This document shows, in pieces, positions 54,368-64,000 of a DNA stretch of 64,000 nucleotides. Position 1 is the first letter of the stretch. Every line of letters starts with the position of its first letter. The notes under the pieces are model-generated. The model saw only the letters and a program-made list of their open reading frames with translations, was not told where the DNA came from and did not search any database. A program made the translations under genes and the position numbers. Source of the stretch: Talinum fruticosum (lineage: Eukaryota > Streptophyta > Magnoliopsida > Caryophyllales > Talinaceae); NCBI GenBank assembly GCA_021018815.1, contig JAITYX010000004.1, positions 3,537,501 to 3,601,500 of the forward strand, given 5' to 3'.

Positions 54368-57300
54368 CTAAAAACTGTTGGCATCTGTACACTGTGCAAG
54401 CTGCATTTCCATAACAAGTTCTTCTACGAGTTCCCTGGTTATCTGACACTCCCACTCTTTACCCACTCCACTGATCTCTTCATCTATTAGGTTGCCCCAA
54501 GGCATTATATCCAGATCACGAGCCACCAAATCATCGAGTGAGTAAGAGTCTGAGTCTATTGAGGGGTTTAAGTATTCACAGATCATCTGCCAAACCCGAT
54601 CCAACAGTGTTCGGCCCTGAGGGTGGGGCAATGTGGTGGTGTCAGTTAACTTTCTCCTGAACTTCGACAAGGTCCTGGGCGGCCCAAGTACTACTGTGAG
54701 TGCCTCGTTCAATAGATCGAACAACAGTTTATGATCTAAACTTCTTTCATCATCGTCATTGGCAACTTCTTCGGAGTCAGTGGTTTGTTTTCTGTAGGAT
54801 TCTTCCACTTTTCGAAGACCCAATTACCTAAAGGCTTTGTGTATGGGTCATATCTTGAATAAGATTTATCCCATGATCCATCGTACAAACCTGAAGTGAC
54901 AAGCAGGTGCTTGACATAGGCTTCTGCTTCATCTTCACATTCTTCCACTTCTGGTTCCAAAGGCTCCTCAGTCAGTGATGTGACTTCTGATGCTTCATAT
55001 TCAAGTTGGTTTAATTGTTTCCTTAACTCTGTGAAGTGAGGTTTCAGGATAAAGTTAGAACAATAGTCCCATGAATACTAATTACTGCATTGGGTTTTTG
55101 TAATGGACAAATAGACCATTTTTTTCAAATGCAAAAGTCAATCAAGGATCATTAACGGCTCTGTGACCGGACAATATGTAACCCTCAAGGAACATGAGCA
55201 ATCCTCACAAAAAATGAGCAATAAGCATTTTTCTTATTATACAATCAGCAGACACTAGTGTTTGATTGCCCGGACAAATATCGATCCACAAAATCACCTG
55301 AAATAATGGATGAAAAAGCATATTTACCCCCACTTCACAAAGGCTACACCATAGTGGACCAGATAGCTGTTTTGGCATGTATTTCTTTACACTCTCCTAA
55401 CTAAAGTAATCATGTATACCATGTTACATGTTCATATATGCCACAAGGAAATGTGGTCCATCTCTAATGAAGCTGAAGAGTCACTATTCGTTACGTCATA
55501 TCATGTATAATAATGGAATAAATTAAAATCTCACAGTAAATTATTTTGTGCTTCTTATGATTGACAAGCAGCAAACAATCAGGGAATTTCCATCAAGGCC
55601 ACATTGACAACCTTTAAATTATGGATTATGTAATGGACTAAATAAAAGTACATTACTAAAATATTTTATGCTTCTTTTTTTATAAGAAGTTGGACAGTCT
55701 GCATTTCAATCAATGTTATAATGGCAATGAGCATTCTGGAACACTATTAAGTTAGCAAACATTCAAACCCCCAACCAACAGCACCAAGGCCTAGCAGGGA
55801 CCTGGAGGAGGGGAATATGATGATATAACACCGCACAACATATCACCATGAAGCAAAAGGTGTCTGACATCCAATGGTGCCTTTGTGTCTATGTGTGTGT
55901 GTGCGCATGTGTAAGAATAGAATACAGTGACATGATAGGATATAGTCTGCGTGCAACTTATAGTAGGGGTAAGGACCATAAGGCTACTTAAAGCCAAACC
56001 TCAACCCCTACCCCTCCCCAGGGGTAGGTTTCTGGGCTAATGTTTTGGACTTATTGGTTAATGTAATACATCTACTTGTCATGCAGAAGAACATGTACAG
56101 TAATGATTCAGTGAAGGAAAATTAGAAGACAACAATCTTCTTTGGAGAACACAACTTAAAGACATTAGAAGACAACAATTTTATGCGGAAAATACAACTT
56201 AAAGACAAGGTTTACTATTATCTAGCTAATGCTCTCTTACCAGTAAGATTGGAGCTGATCTCTCTGAAAACATTACCCACACTGTGATCTCCTACAGAAG
56301 TCACGTCAGAGTTTGATATTGGGCTAGGATTATCAATTGTCTTCCAGAATTCTTCTCGAGGAGTGGAGCATACAGATGCAGGGCTAGGTGGCACCTCTGT
56401 AGAGTTTTCCTAAGACCATATGGGGGATCAATTGTTTTGCAATGCAAGTACAAAAGGTGCTTCAAATTGTCATCTAGAGTTCCACACCTAAAAAGTAAAC
56501 ATACTTCAAAACAATATCTCAAAACATAAATAAAAAATATACTCACAATCCTATCTCTGAAGCCTGCTATAAAGGTTGATCTGGTCATCATATCTTCCGC
56601 TGAATCAAATTCATTACTTTGTGATAAATCCATTGACTGAAGCTTTCGGCTGAGCAACTTCTTCCTAAGAGATAGGCTGTATTTAATATTTGAAACCTTC
56701 TCCCGGAAATTAAACCTTTCTTTCCTTTGGCCTCTAGCAGTGGTTGATAATTTATCAGGGGCCTCATGCTTTCTCTTAATGTGAGCCCCTGCTGAAATGT
56801 ACCGGTCCTCTAGAAGAAGCTTCCCAAATGATGAAACCGGGGCTGACATAGATCTAACCAAGTTTCTAGGAGATGTATGCTCTGAGAAACTTGCATCATC
56901 TGCCATTTCCTGTTTGAAGGGCCTAGCGAGTGATTCTGCTTCATAGATCTTATCATGCCAATAGTTCCGTCCAGCTTCTGCATTCAAAATATCCCTTGCC
57001 TTTTCCAATCGCCCTCTAGCATCATCAAACCAGGGTACCTGAGAGAAGTCGTCATAATTCTGGTGAATTTCCCCATTCAGGTCATTTCTTAGTCTCTCCA
57101 AAAGGAATCTTCTTGTAGTTTTGCTCACAAATTCAGGAGAGGATGGGGCTAATTCATTAACGTGGAAGTCAGTTCGATATAATCTTGCCGATTCTGACCG
57201 ACGCAACTTCCTTTCAAGGGATTTCCTCTCCACTTTACTCATGAACTCAGGGGAAGATGGGGCTAGCTCATTAATCTGGAATTGAGTCTGATATAATCTT

Positions 57301-59223
57301 GCAGATTCTGATCGAAGTGACTTCCTTCCCAGGATTGTCCTTTCATCTTTGCTTATGAGGTCAGGGGATGAAGGGGCTAGCTCGTTAACCAGGAATTCAT
57401 TTTGATACGATCTTGCAGATTCAGACCGAAGCAACTTCCTTCTCAGGTCTCGAGTAACATTTTCTTTAATCTGTTTCACGACAGGGTAAGAAGCTTGTTT
57501 TGTATTTGCTGGTTTCTCTTTAAAGGGAGTCTCAATCCCACCCCTCTTACCATGGAACCCTTTTTAAATGTTTTACCCTGCATTTCAAATTTCAACCTTT
57601 GCTTCACTTCCTCTAGAAGATCTTCTATGCAGTCCCTATCTTCCACAGAGCAAGAAGAACTGACCCAAGACTCATCATTGGGGCAAAAACTGTCAGGACC
57701 AGGCTTCAAAACTACTATCCTCGATGGTACAGAAGATTTATCAGAGTTCTGATCAGAGTCTTTCAAAGAAAGCCGTTCAAAATCTCTACTTGAGCTTCTA
57801 CTGCTATATGAAGATGATTCCTTGTGTTCAGCTGACAGTACTTCCTTCTTGTATGGGAGATGCTGAAAATCTCCTCCATGGAAAGACCTTGACTTTAACA
57901 TGTCAGCCTTAAGCTCCAGTGATTTCTCAACAACTTCTTTCCTAGAAGTTTCATAAAGATCCATCTTTTCCTTGGTGAGGTCCAACTGAGAAAGCCATTG
58001 CTGAGGAATGTTACCAAGTTCAACAACCCTAGCACATTCAAGAAACCTGGCTGCCTGCCATGCTTCAAATTCTTTCTTAAATTGCTGGAGTTCTTTCTCT
58101 TGAGGATGTACTCGAGGCTGGGGCTTCCCCAAATTTGTTGTTCCACTACTCCAGGTGCGGAAATATGCATCTTTATAAGAACGATGTTCCTTCTTGCTAG
58201 ATTGTTTTGACTTTTTGGAGGAACGGACAGCAGAGACCTTTTCTATATGTTGAATTTTCTTATCGGTGAATTCCATCTTGTCACTTCTATCCTTGAGAGA
58301 TTGATCCTTAGGTGTATCCACGGGTGACACATCCATTCCCATCAGTTTGGCAACAATGCTAGGTGCACTCTGTTTGCTTCCTGAACGTTTCAATATCTCC
58401 TCATTGATAAGCTTATTTGTTGAAGCAATAGTTGGATAATAGCTCCTCTTGTGTAAATCCTGCTTTACAGTAGAGCTCACAATCAACATCGGTACAATCA
58501 ATTACAGCAAACAAGGAATGACTCCAGCGTATGAAATTTTGCTCTAGTCCAATAGAATTCCCAGCCCCCTCTCACTTGCAAGTCCTCCTCCAACACAGAC
58601 TAGAACAAGCGAATGACCCATAAGTGACACCATGAAAAAGGTGATAGTCAGCATTGCAAAGATTAGTAAACCCAAAAGGTGGGAGGCCTTGAGTGATAGG
58701 TTTTATCAAATGCTGATGTGTACTACTCTATTGCCTTTGCACATCACAAAATCAAGGCCACTATAACCTTTAGAGGTTAATCACTAGTATCATAAATAAA
58801 TAGCTGCCTTAAAGTTAACAAGTCGTTGCTGCTCAAATTAACCAAATTTTAGACCATGTATCATGTTCAACAAAAGCTGATATTCAACATGAAGAGCTGC
58901 ATAATTAATTACCTGTTCACAGTCTCCGGTAGCATAATGGCTCTGGCAAGTTTCACCTGGCAGATCTAAACTGTTTCGGGAGCATCCAGACCCACTGCAT
59001 AACCAATTTCCAAGCAATTTCAGTCAATTCTCAAGTTTTCATTTATCTAAATCCCGGGAGTGTAAAGCTTAGAAGCATTGCAGAAAACGAGAATATAAAT
59101 AATGAATGCCATTACTCTCAGGTGTTTGTGAGACAGGACAGGAAACATACCATCCCCTTTCTTCTTATGCTTCCTCCTAATGTGCCCTTGATGAAAATCA
59201 AAAAGGTGTAATAAGCCTCCCAT
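54368..59223 (-). CDS. TRM / LONGIFOLIA-like protein with DUF3741 and DUF4378, 5 exons, three frame breaks
   Basis: TRM proteins recruit TON1/PP2A complexes to cortical microtubules and shape cells. This gene resembles the TRM6/7/8 group. Exons in coding order are 59223-59151, 58994-58913, 58459-56547, 56409-56241 and 55028-54368 (about 966 residues). The start MGGLLHLFDFHQGHIRRK is family-typical; an ATG four codons upstream (59235) is possible. Further motifs are the APSIVAKLMGMD core, three RSESARLYQ...NELAPSSP repeats in exon 3 (about 57130-57425), VPPSPASVCSTPREEFW, EAEAYVKHLLVTSGLYDG, and the C-terminal DUF4378 (LLFDLLNEALTVVLGPP ... ITRELVEELVMEM). Continuous reading needs one extra base in G3 at 58978-58980, C4 at 57541-57544 and T4 at 54809-54812 (+ strand). 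In each case the restored frame matches family motifs. A 5' UTR exon near the CT-rich 60.1 kb region is plausible. Confidence 0.87.
55029..56240 (-). other. TRM gene intron 4
   Basis: This 1.2-kb intron separates the exon ending SSNLT from the exon beginning ELRKQLNQLE. It contains short AT-rich repeats and no recognisable exon. Confidence 0.7.
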
Positions 59224-60054
59224 GGCAGTTTCCAATTAACCCAAAAACCACGAAATCCTCAAACTCTCAATGCCTCGTCATCATCAACCCATGAAAACTT
59301 TTGCAAGTCAAAGCTATCATAAACCCAATTCACACCAATCAAGTCAATCCAAAACCTGTGGAACTAACTGCAAAGAAAGAAGAAACAGCAAAAGACATCT
59401 CCAAAGTAAGTTCTAAATTAGTTTAGCAACGAAATTATAGCATCAATGAGAATATCAATAAAAGAATCCAGATGAATCCCACTTCGCCAGAGGTCAGCAT
59501 CATTGACCATACCAATCAAACAAAGAACGAAAACCCACATAGGGAAAATGATTAAAGGAGCTCATACAATAATTTACACAGTAATGTCGGTTTCTCGCAC
59601 TTATTACATTTAATCATTTGTGTGCTTTCCATTTTAGCAATTATCTTCTGACCATGAAAATGAAGAAGAAATCATGATGGGTTCGCCATCATTAATGATG
59701 AAGATGCTTTCAAATCAGACCCTTTTTCATTTTTTTTTAAAAACAAATCTACATTTTCTATATAGAAGTTCGAATTTCAGAAAATCAACAGAATAGTATG
59801 AATCTCAAGCCAAATCAGAGCTATCCCATGAGCATCACTAGAACAAAATACAAAAAACAAAAGAAAAAAAAACTAGCAATGCCGATGAATCAAATTGGTT
59901 CCATTTTGAAGGCGACACTAGAAATCGACGATCTAAGCAATAGCAAATTTAAGCAAGCAACTCACCAAAGCGACAACTTGGGCGTCAATATCAGGACACT
60001 GAAATTCGAACGAAGAGAGCGACTAACAGGGATTAGAGTTGAACTTTAACAAGT

Positions 60055-60160
60055 CAGAGAGAGAGAGAGAGATGCAGAGGAGTTGGGAGATTCAAAGGTT
60101 AGGTGATGGTGGTTAATGGTTATGGCTCTCTCTCTCTCTCTCTCTCTCTCCCTCTCTCTC
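60055..60160. repeat. Paired GA and CT microsatellites at the TRM 5' side
   Basis: A GA run (60055-60072) is followed about 50 bp later by a CT run (60126-60160), forming an inverted pair that could fold. It lies where the TRM leader or promoter is expected. Confidence 0.85.
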
Positions 60161-60331
60161 AGAGAATAGTTGGAATGAATCATATTTTAAAATAAATAAT
60201 CATTTAATTTAGTATAGTACTGTTATTATGACAAGAAGAAGAATAAGGATTGACGTTGAGATGTGAAAAGAACCATTAGGGGCAAGGGAGGGAGCACAGC
60301 ACACGTCCGTTGCTACAGAGCGGAGAAGAAT

Positions 60332-60512
60332 TACTACCTCTACATTTATTTGTGTAAATTTGGAGTGGTTTTCATTTTATAATATATGTAATTTTAAAAT
60401 AGAGTCATTTTCATTTTATAATATTTGTCATTTAATTTTTTAACATAAATTTTTTTATTTGATATTTTCTTCTAACTTTAAAACGACAAATATTTTCAAA
60501 GCCGATAGAGTA
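60332..60512. mobile_element. Possible Stowaway-like MITE relic
   Basis: TACTACCTCTAC at the left and GCCGATAGAGTA at the right are weak inverted versions of the Stowaway terminus around an AT-rich interior with internal TCATTTTATAATAT repeats. The evidence is weak because both ends have several mismatches. Confidence 0.35.
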
Positions 60513-60514
60513 TT

Positions 60515-63500
60515 TAAGATTACGGCTTTAACTTAACCCCACCACCTTAAAAAGTGAGATTAAATTGGGTTATTGATTTAATTAACTTTATGCCACATTT
60601 TTTACCTTTTGGTTGGAAAGGAATGTCTACAAGTTGATGTGGGCAGATTTTTCAGAATTTTAATATGGAAATCAGAGTAGTTGGTATTATGTAACTTTAG
60701 GAAAAATTAAAAGTAAATACTGTTATATAAAATTTTGGGATCCACCAACGTATACATAATTTGATGTGAATTTTTGTAGTAATTTATTAAATATTTTTTA
60801 CTTTTTTGTCTAGTGACACCTCGTAACCTATCTCAATTTTTGTATAATTATAGAGTTTTTTTTATAAATACGAGTTTATTTTAATATATTCTTAATATTG
60901 TTATGTTATAACAGTGAACATAAACTTGAACTAAAGTAACCATGTCTTTATACTATTTACTCATTGCCTTTTATTGTCAAATATATTGTATGGCTTCTAT
61001 CATTGTAGAATTTTTATTATTAATCTCATTTATAAATGTAATGGTTAAATATTTACTTTCCTAATTCATAACTTTTTAAGGTATACTATATTGTTCCGTG
61101 CATATCACGTATTCCAACTAGTAAAAATATAATGTCAAAGTTATTATTAAGACAAGTTGTCCTCATCTTATGCACTCATATTCCTAAAATTATGACGTCC
61201 TCAACAGGATATTTACATAAGTAATTATCCTCCATCCGTTAGATACTACATTTCTTCTCCATTTAAATTTCATCACTTTCCGGCTTTACCCCTTTTCTTT
61301 TAACTTAAAAGATCATACATTCTTTACATATAGCAAATTCGAGATATCAAGTCACCTTACCAATTCGTACAAGCATTTATATGGATTGCACTTGGAGATA
61401 GCAAAACTATCATCGTTAGACTTCCTCCTTTTAACTCATTATCTACTATCACGATACACTATCTTTTAATGTGATTTTTTTTCCTTTATCTGAATGTATA
61501 AATAAACTTTTTTTTTTTTTTAAAAAAAGAACTACTCACTTACATATATAGATTCTTATAAATTGGCTATGTAAATTGAAAATCTTCACCAACCCATACA
61601 TCCACCTCAAATTCAAAGGGATGAAAAGGTGGATATGGTCAAGGGCTCCCAAAAATAATTAACGTCCCGAAATTATAGCTGGATAGTCTACCTAGTTGCT
61701 GTTGGATTGAAGAAAAGAGAGCCTTCTTAGCAAAAAGAGTAAAGAATTTTGCATGATATTAATCATAAAGATGCGAAGCACATATATTTATATACGCGCA
61801 AAATTAGCAAGCCTCATGTGATTGTATTATGATATCCTTGACCATGCCATTCATTTCAACTAGCAAAATGGACCTACCTTTATTAAGTCAAGAGATGGCT
61901 TGAATGATGTTGTTATGCAACCGGGGGAATTCTTTGTTGATACTAAACTTATGCCGGTTTGTTTCAGCTGTTCAAATTAATGTTTAGTGGTGAGTAATTA
62001 TCAGTTATAAAAGCTGTCATAATCTTTAAAATGAACAGGTCTTAAGGAAGTAGTATGATAAAGAGTTTTATTAAGTTACTTTGTTTGTACTACGCTCAAT
62101 CTTTTCGGTTTTATCAATTATCGGGAAAAAATGGACCTATCTATCTCTCAAGTTTCATACAATTTATTTATTTATTTTTTACATTTTTTTACTTATTGTA
62201 GGGCAGAGAGGTTTAAAAATGTTTGTTAAGCCTATGTTTATTTTAATGCTTATAGAGAAAGATAATAAAGAGAAGATGAAATTTTTAATTTTTTTTATAG
62301 AATGTAAATCAAGTATAAGGTGGATGTAAAAGATTTGAGTCTAAGTTTCATACACTAAATTTTAAATATTTTATTAGATAATAAATTAAATTTTATGGAT
62401 TGGATTTTGTCTTAAAATTTATTTAATTATTTTTTAAGATTGATAACTATTCACTTTAATTAACCGTGGATCAAAAATTAAAAATATGAAGTACCTTATA
62501 TTAAGCCTTGTTTTGTTCAACTTCTCTCCTTATAATAAGTTCGATTAAATACAGTTCAGTAAAAATAAGTACAAATTAATTCAATTCAACTAAAAAACAA
62601 GTTTAATTGAGCAAAAATTAATTTAAATTTAAATCAGTGTAGAAAAAATAAATTTTAAAAAATAAAAAAACTAATTGACATATAAAATAATTGTATAAAA
62701 AATATAATAAATAAAAGGGAATTATAAGTGAAGGTGAGAACTGAGAAGTTAGTAGTTAGTACAGCTCATGGACAGTTGCTTTTGCGCACGATGCCCACCC
62801 GATTGGCGTCCCGTATTAAAATATGAGATGCGAGGAGAGACAAAGAAAGAGGAGTCTGTCTGTGTCGTCTTCTACACAACGTGCGGCACTTTCCTCGCGA
62901 GTGGCCGTAGAGTGGAGTACCTGTACATTCTCACACACTCCCAAAACCCAACATCCAATTGCAATATCCAAAAAAACCCCTTTGGTTGGAGTAATTTACA
63001 AATTAATACAGTACTCTCTGCTCTATAAAAAATAATTTAGACTTTATTCCCTACAATATGCTTTATCATCAGCAATGGCGGATTATTTAAGGGCCGGTAT
63101 TGGGCCGGGCCCCCAAGATTTCGGCCAAAAGTAATTACAGCATCTAGTTTAAGAGTTTGTAAAAATGTATGCTATTTAAATTGGAAACGTCGTATTGGAT
63201 ATATGTTATACTCTTGAATCTCCTTTCTCTGAGTTATATTCTATGAGCATTATTCCACATTTCAGTTAAAAAAAAAAAAATTGATCTACATTTTAGAAGA
63301 TGATATCCACGATTAGAGCAATTTAACTATTATTGACTTTTATGTCAATGGAAAATGGGAGGGAAATCGGATAGCCTGCCTTATAGCTCACTTTCAACCT
63401 TCAAATTAGTGTGAGAGATTATGGTTCGAGTCTAAAGAATTTCATTGATATCGTGGGTATTGATCGTGTCATTATACTACTTGAATGAACAATAGTACCC

Positions 63501-63900
63501 CATTGGTTTTCTCGATTTAAAAAAAAAACTTTCAGGGCACTGTTCGAAGTTACATAAAAAACAAACAGAAATATAAATATAAATATAAATGAATAGAAAA
63601 GAAGCATAAATGAGTAACAAAAAGAGAATAAATAAACAAAAATAAACAGAAAACATAAATATATGATATTTTTATGTAACTTTGAACAGCACCCTAGATA
63701 CGCATTGGTATTACGAAGCATGATTAGTTGGATTCTTGAATGGCAACTAATACAGTGAATTAGAGAATAATTTGTAGTCCTAAATGATGAGTACCATGAT
63801 GTGGCCAAGATTAAACCCAACCATCAATTGCAAGTGACACCCTTTTTGGTTAGTAAAGTAGTAGTTTTATTGAACTTGGTTGCCAAAAGCAGGAGCAACA
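60515..63900. other. AT-rich intergenic DNA
   Basis: No gene was recognised. A GC-richer patch at 62768-63030 could be leader sequence of an unannotated transcript but matches no family. At about 63074-63120, ATGGCGGATTATTTAAGGGC with GGGCCGGGCCCCC resembles ends of plant DNA transposons. At 63370-63440, ATAGCTCAC and GGTTCGAGTCT resemble SINE A and B boxes. None has provable boundaries. Confidence 0.35.
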
Positions 63901-63902
63901 TT

Positions 63903-63980
63903 TCACCATCGACATTTTCCCAAAGCCTCTTCCATCACATGCTCAACAACACTTGAAACATCATGTTTCTTAATTAGCCC
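63903..63980 (-). CDS. Possible last exon of a gene running off the right edge
   Basis: On the - strand an acceptor-like GTGTAG is followed by an open frame GLIKKHDVSSVVEHVMEEAL, then GKCRW and a stop at 63905-63903. The amphipathic, coding-like composition suggests the C-terminus of a protein, but the family is unrecognised and the upstream exons lie outside the window. Confidence 0.3.
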   Translation of the reverse strand, partial: GLIKKHDVSSVVEHVMEEALGKCRW

Positions 63981-64000
63981 CTACACTTTTCTTGTTATCA

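Noticed and set aside
56410..56486. Open stretch CGTLDDNLKHLLYLHC in the TRM gene as coding
   Set aside because: In frame it does not join with the conserved VPPSPASVCSTP exon; the acceptor at TCTTAG just before 56409 gives the proper join, so this is intron.
49475..59223. Reading the WOX13 and TRM loci as pseudogenes
   Set aside because: Apart from single-base homopolymer breaks, the splice sites, domains and natural C-termini are all preserved.

Overview
The window is nuclear DNA of a flowering plant, almost certainly a eudicot. It has short exons with GT-AG introns, long AT-rich spacers and introns, many GA/CT, TA and AAT microsatellites, MITE and hAT relics, and plant-type proteins (an AVT3-type transporter, a WOX13 homeobox protein and a TRM/DUF4378 protein). 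I cannot name the species.

Layout from left to right: 0.5-1.34 kb, a decayed + strand fragment resembling the IRE1 lumenal and linker region; 4.97-6.25 kb, an intronless AVT3-type vacuolar amino-acid transporter (+); 8.5-9.1 kb, a non-autonomous hAT element with a perfect 8-bp target duplication; 11.7-16.5 kb, an SR-protein kinase (+, 4 coding exons); 20.5-22.4 kb, a plant-specific alanine- and serine-rich protein of unknown role (-); 26.4-40.2 kb, the mismatch-repair and meiotic gene MLH3 (+, 25 coding exons); 41.4-45.6 kb, the GPI-anchor enzyme subunit PIG-H (-, 5 coding exons); 47.3-47.8 kb, a second hAT-like element beside a tandem duplication; 49.5-52.5 kb, a WOX13-type homeobox gene (-, 3 exons); 54.4-59.2 kb, a TRM/LONGIFOLIA-like DUF4378 gene (-, 5 exons). 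Beyond 60.2 kb the DNA is AT-rich, with a possible last exon of another gene at the right edge. The genes do not form a pathway; this is an ordinary mixed housekeeping and developmental stretch.

The most notable signal is technical or mutational. Four of the seven genes (the unknown gene, MLH3, WOX13, TRM) carry frame breaks in otherwise well-conserved coding exons. At least six can be repaired by adding one base to a short homopolymer. Because this recurs in unrelated genes, I favour systematic homopolymer undercalling in the assembly over pseudogene formation, but the reads would decide. The other three genes (AVT3, SRPK, PIG-H) read through cleanly.

I saw no CRISPR, operon or phage-like system and no convincing undescribed multi-gene system.
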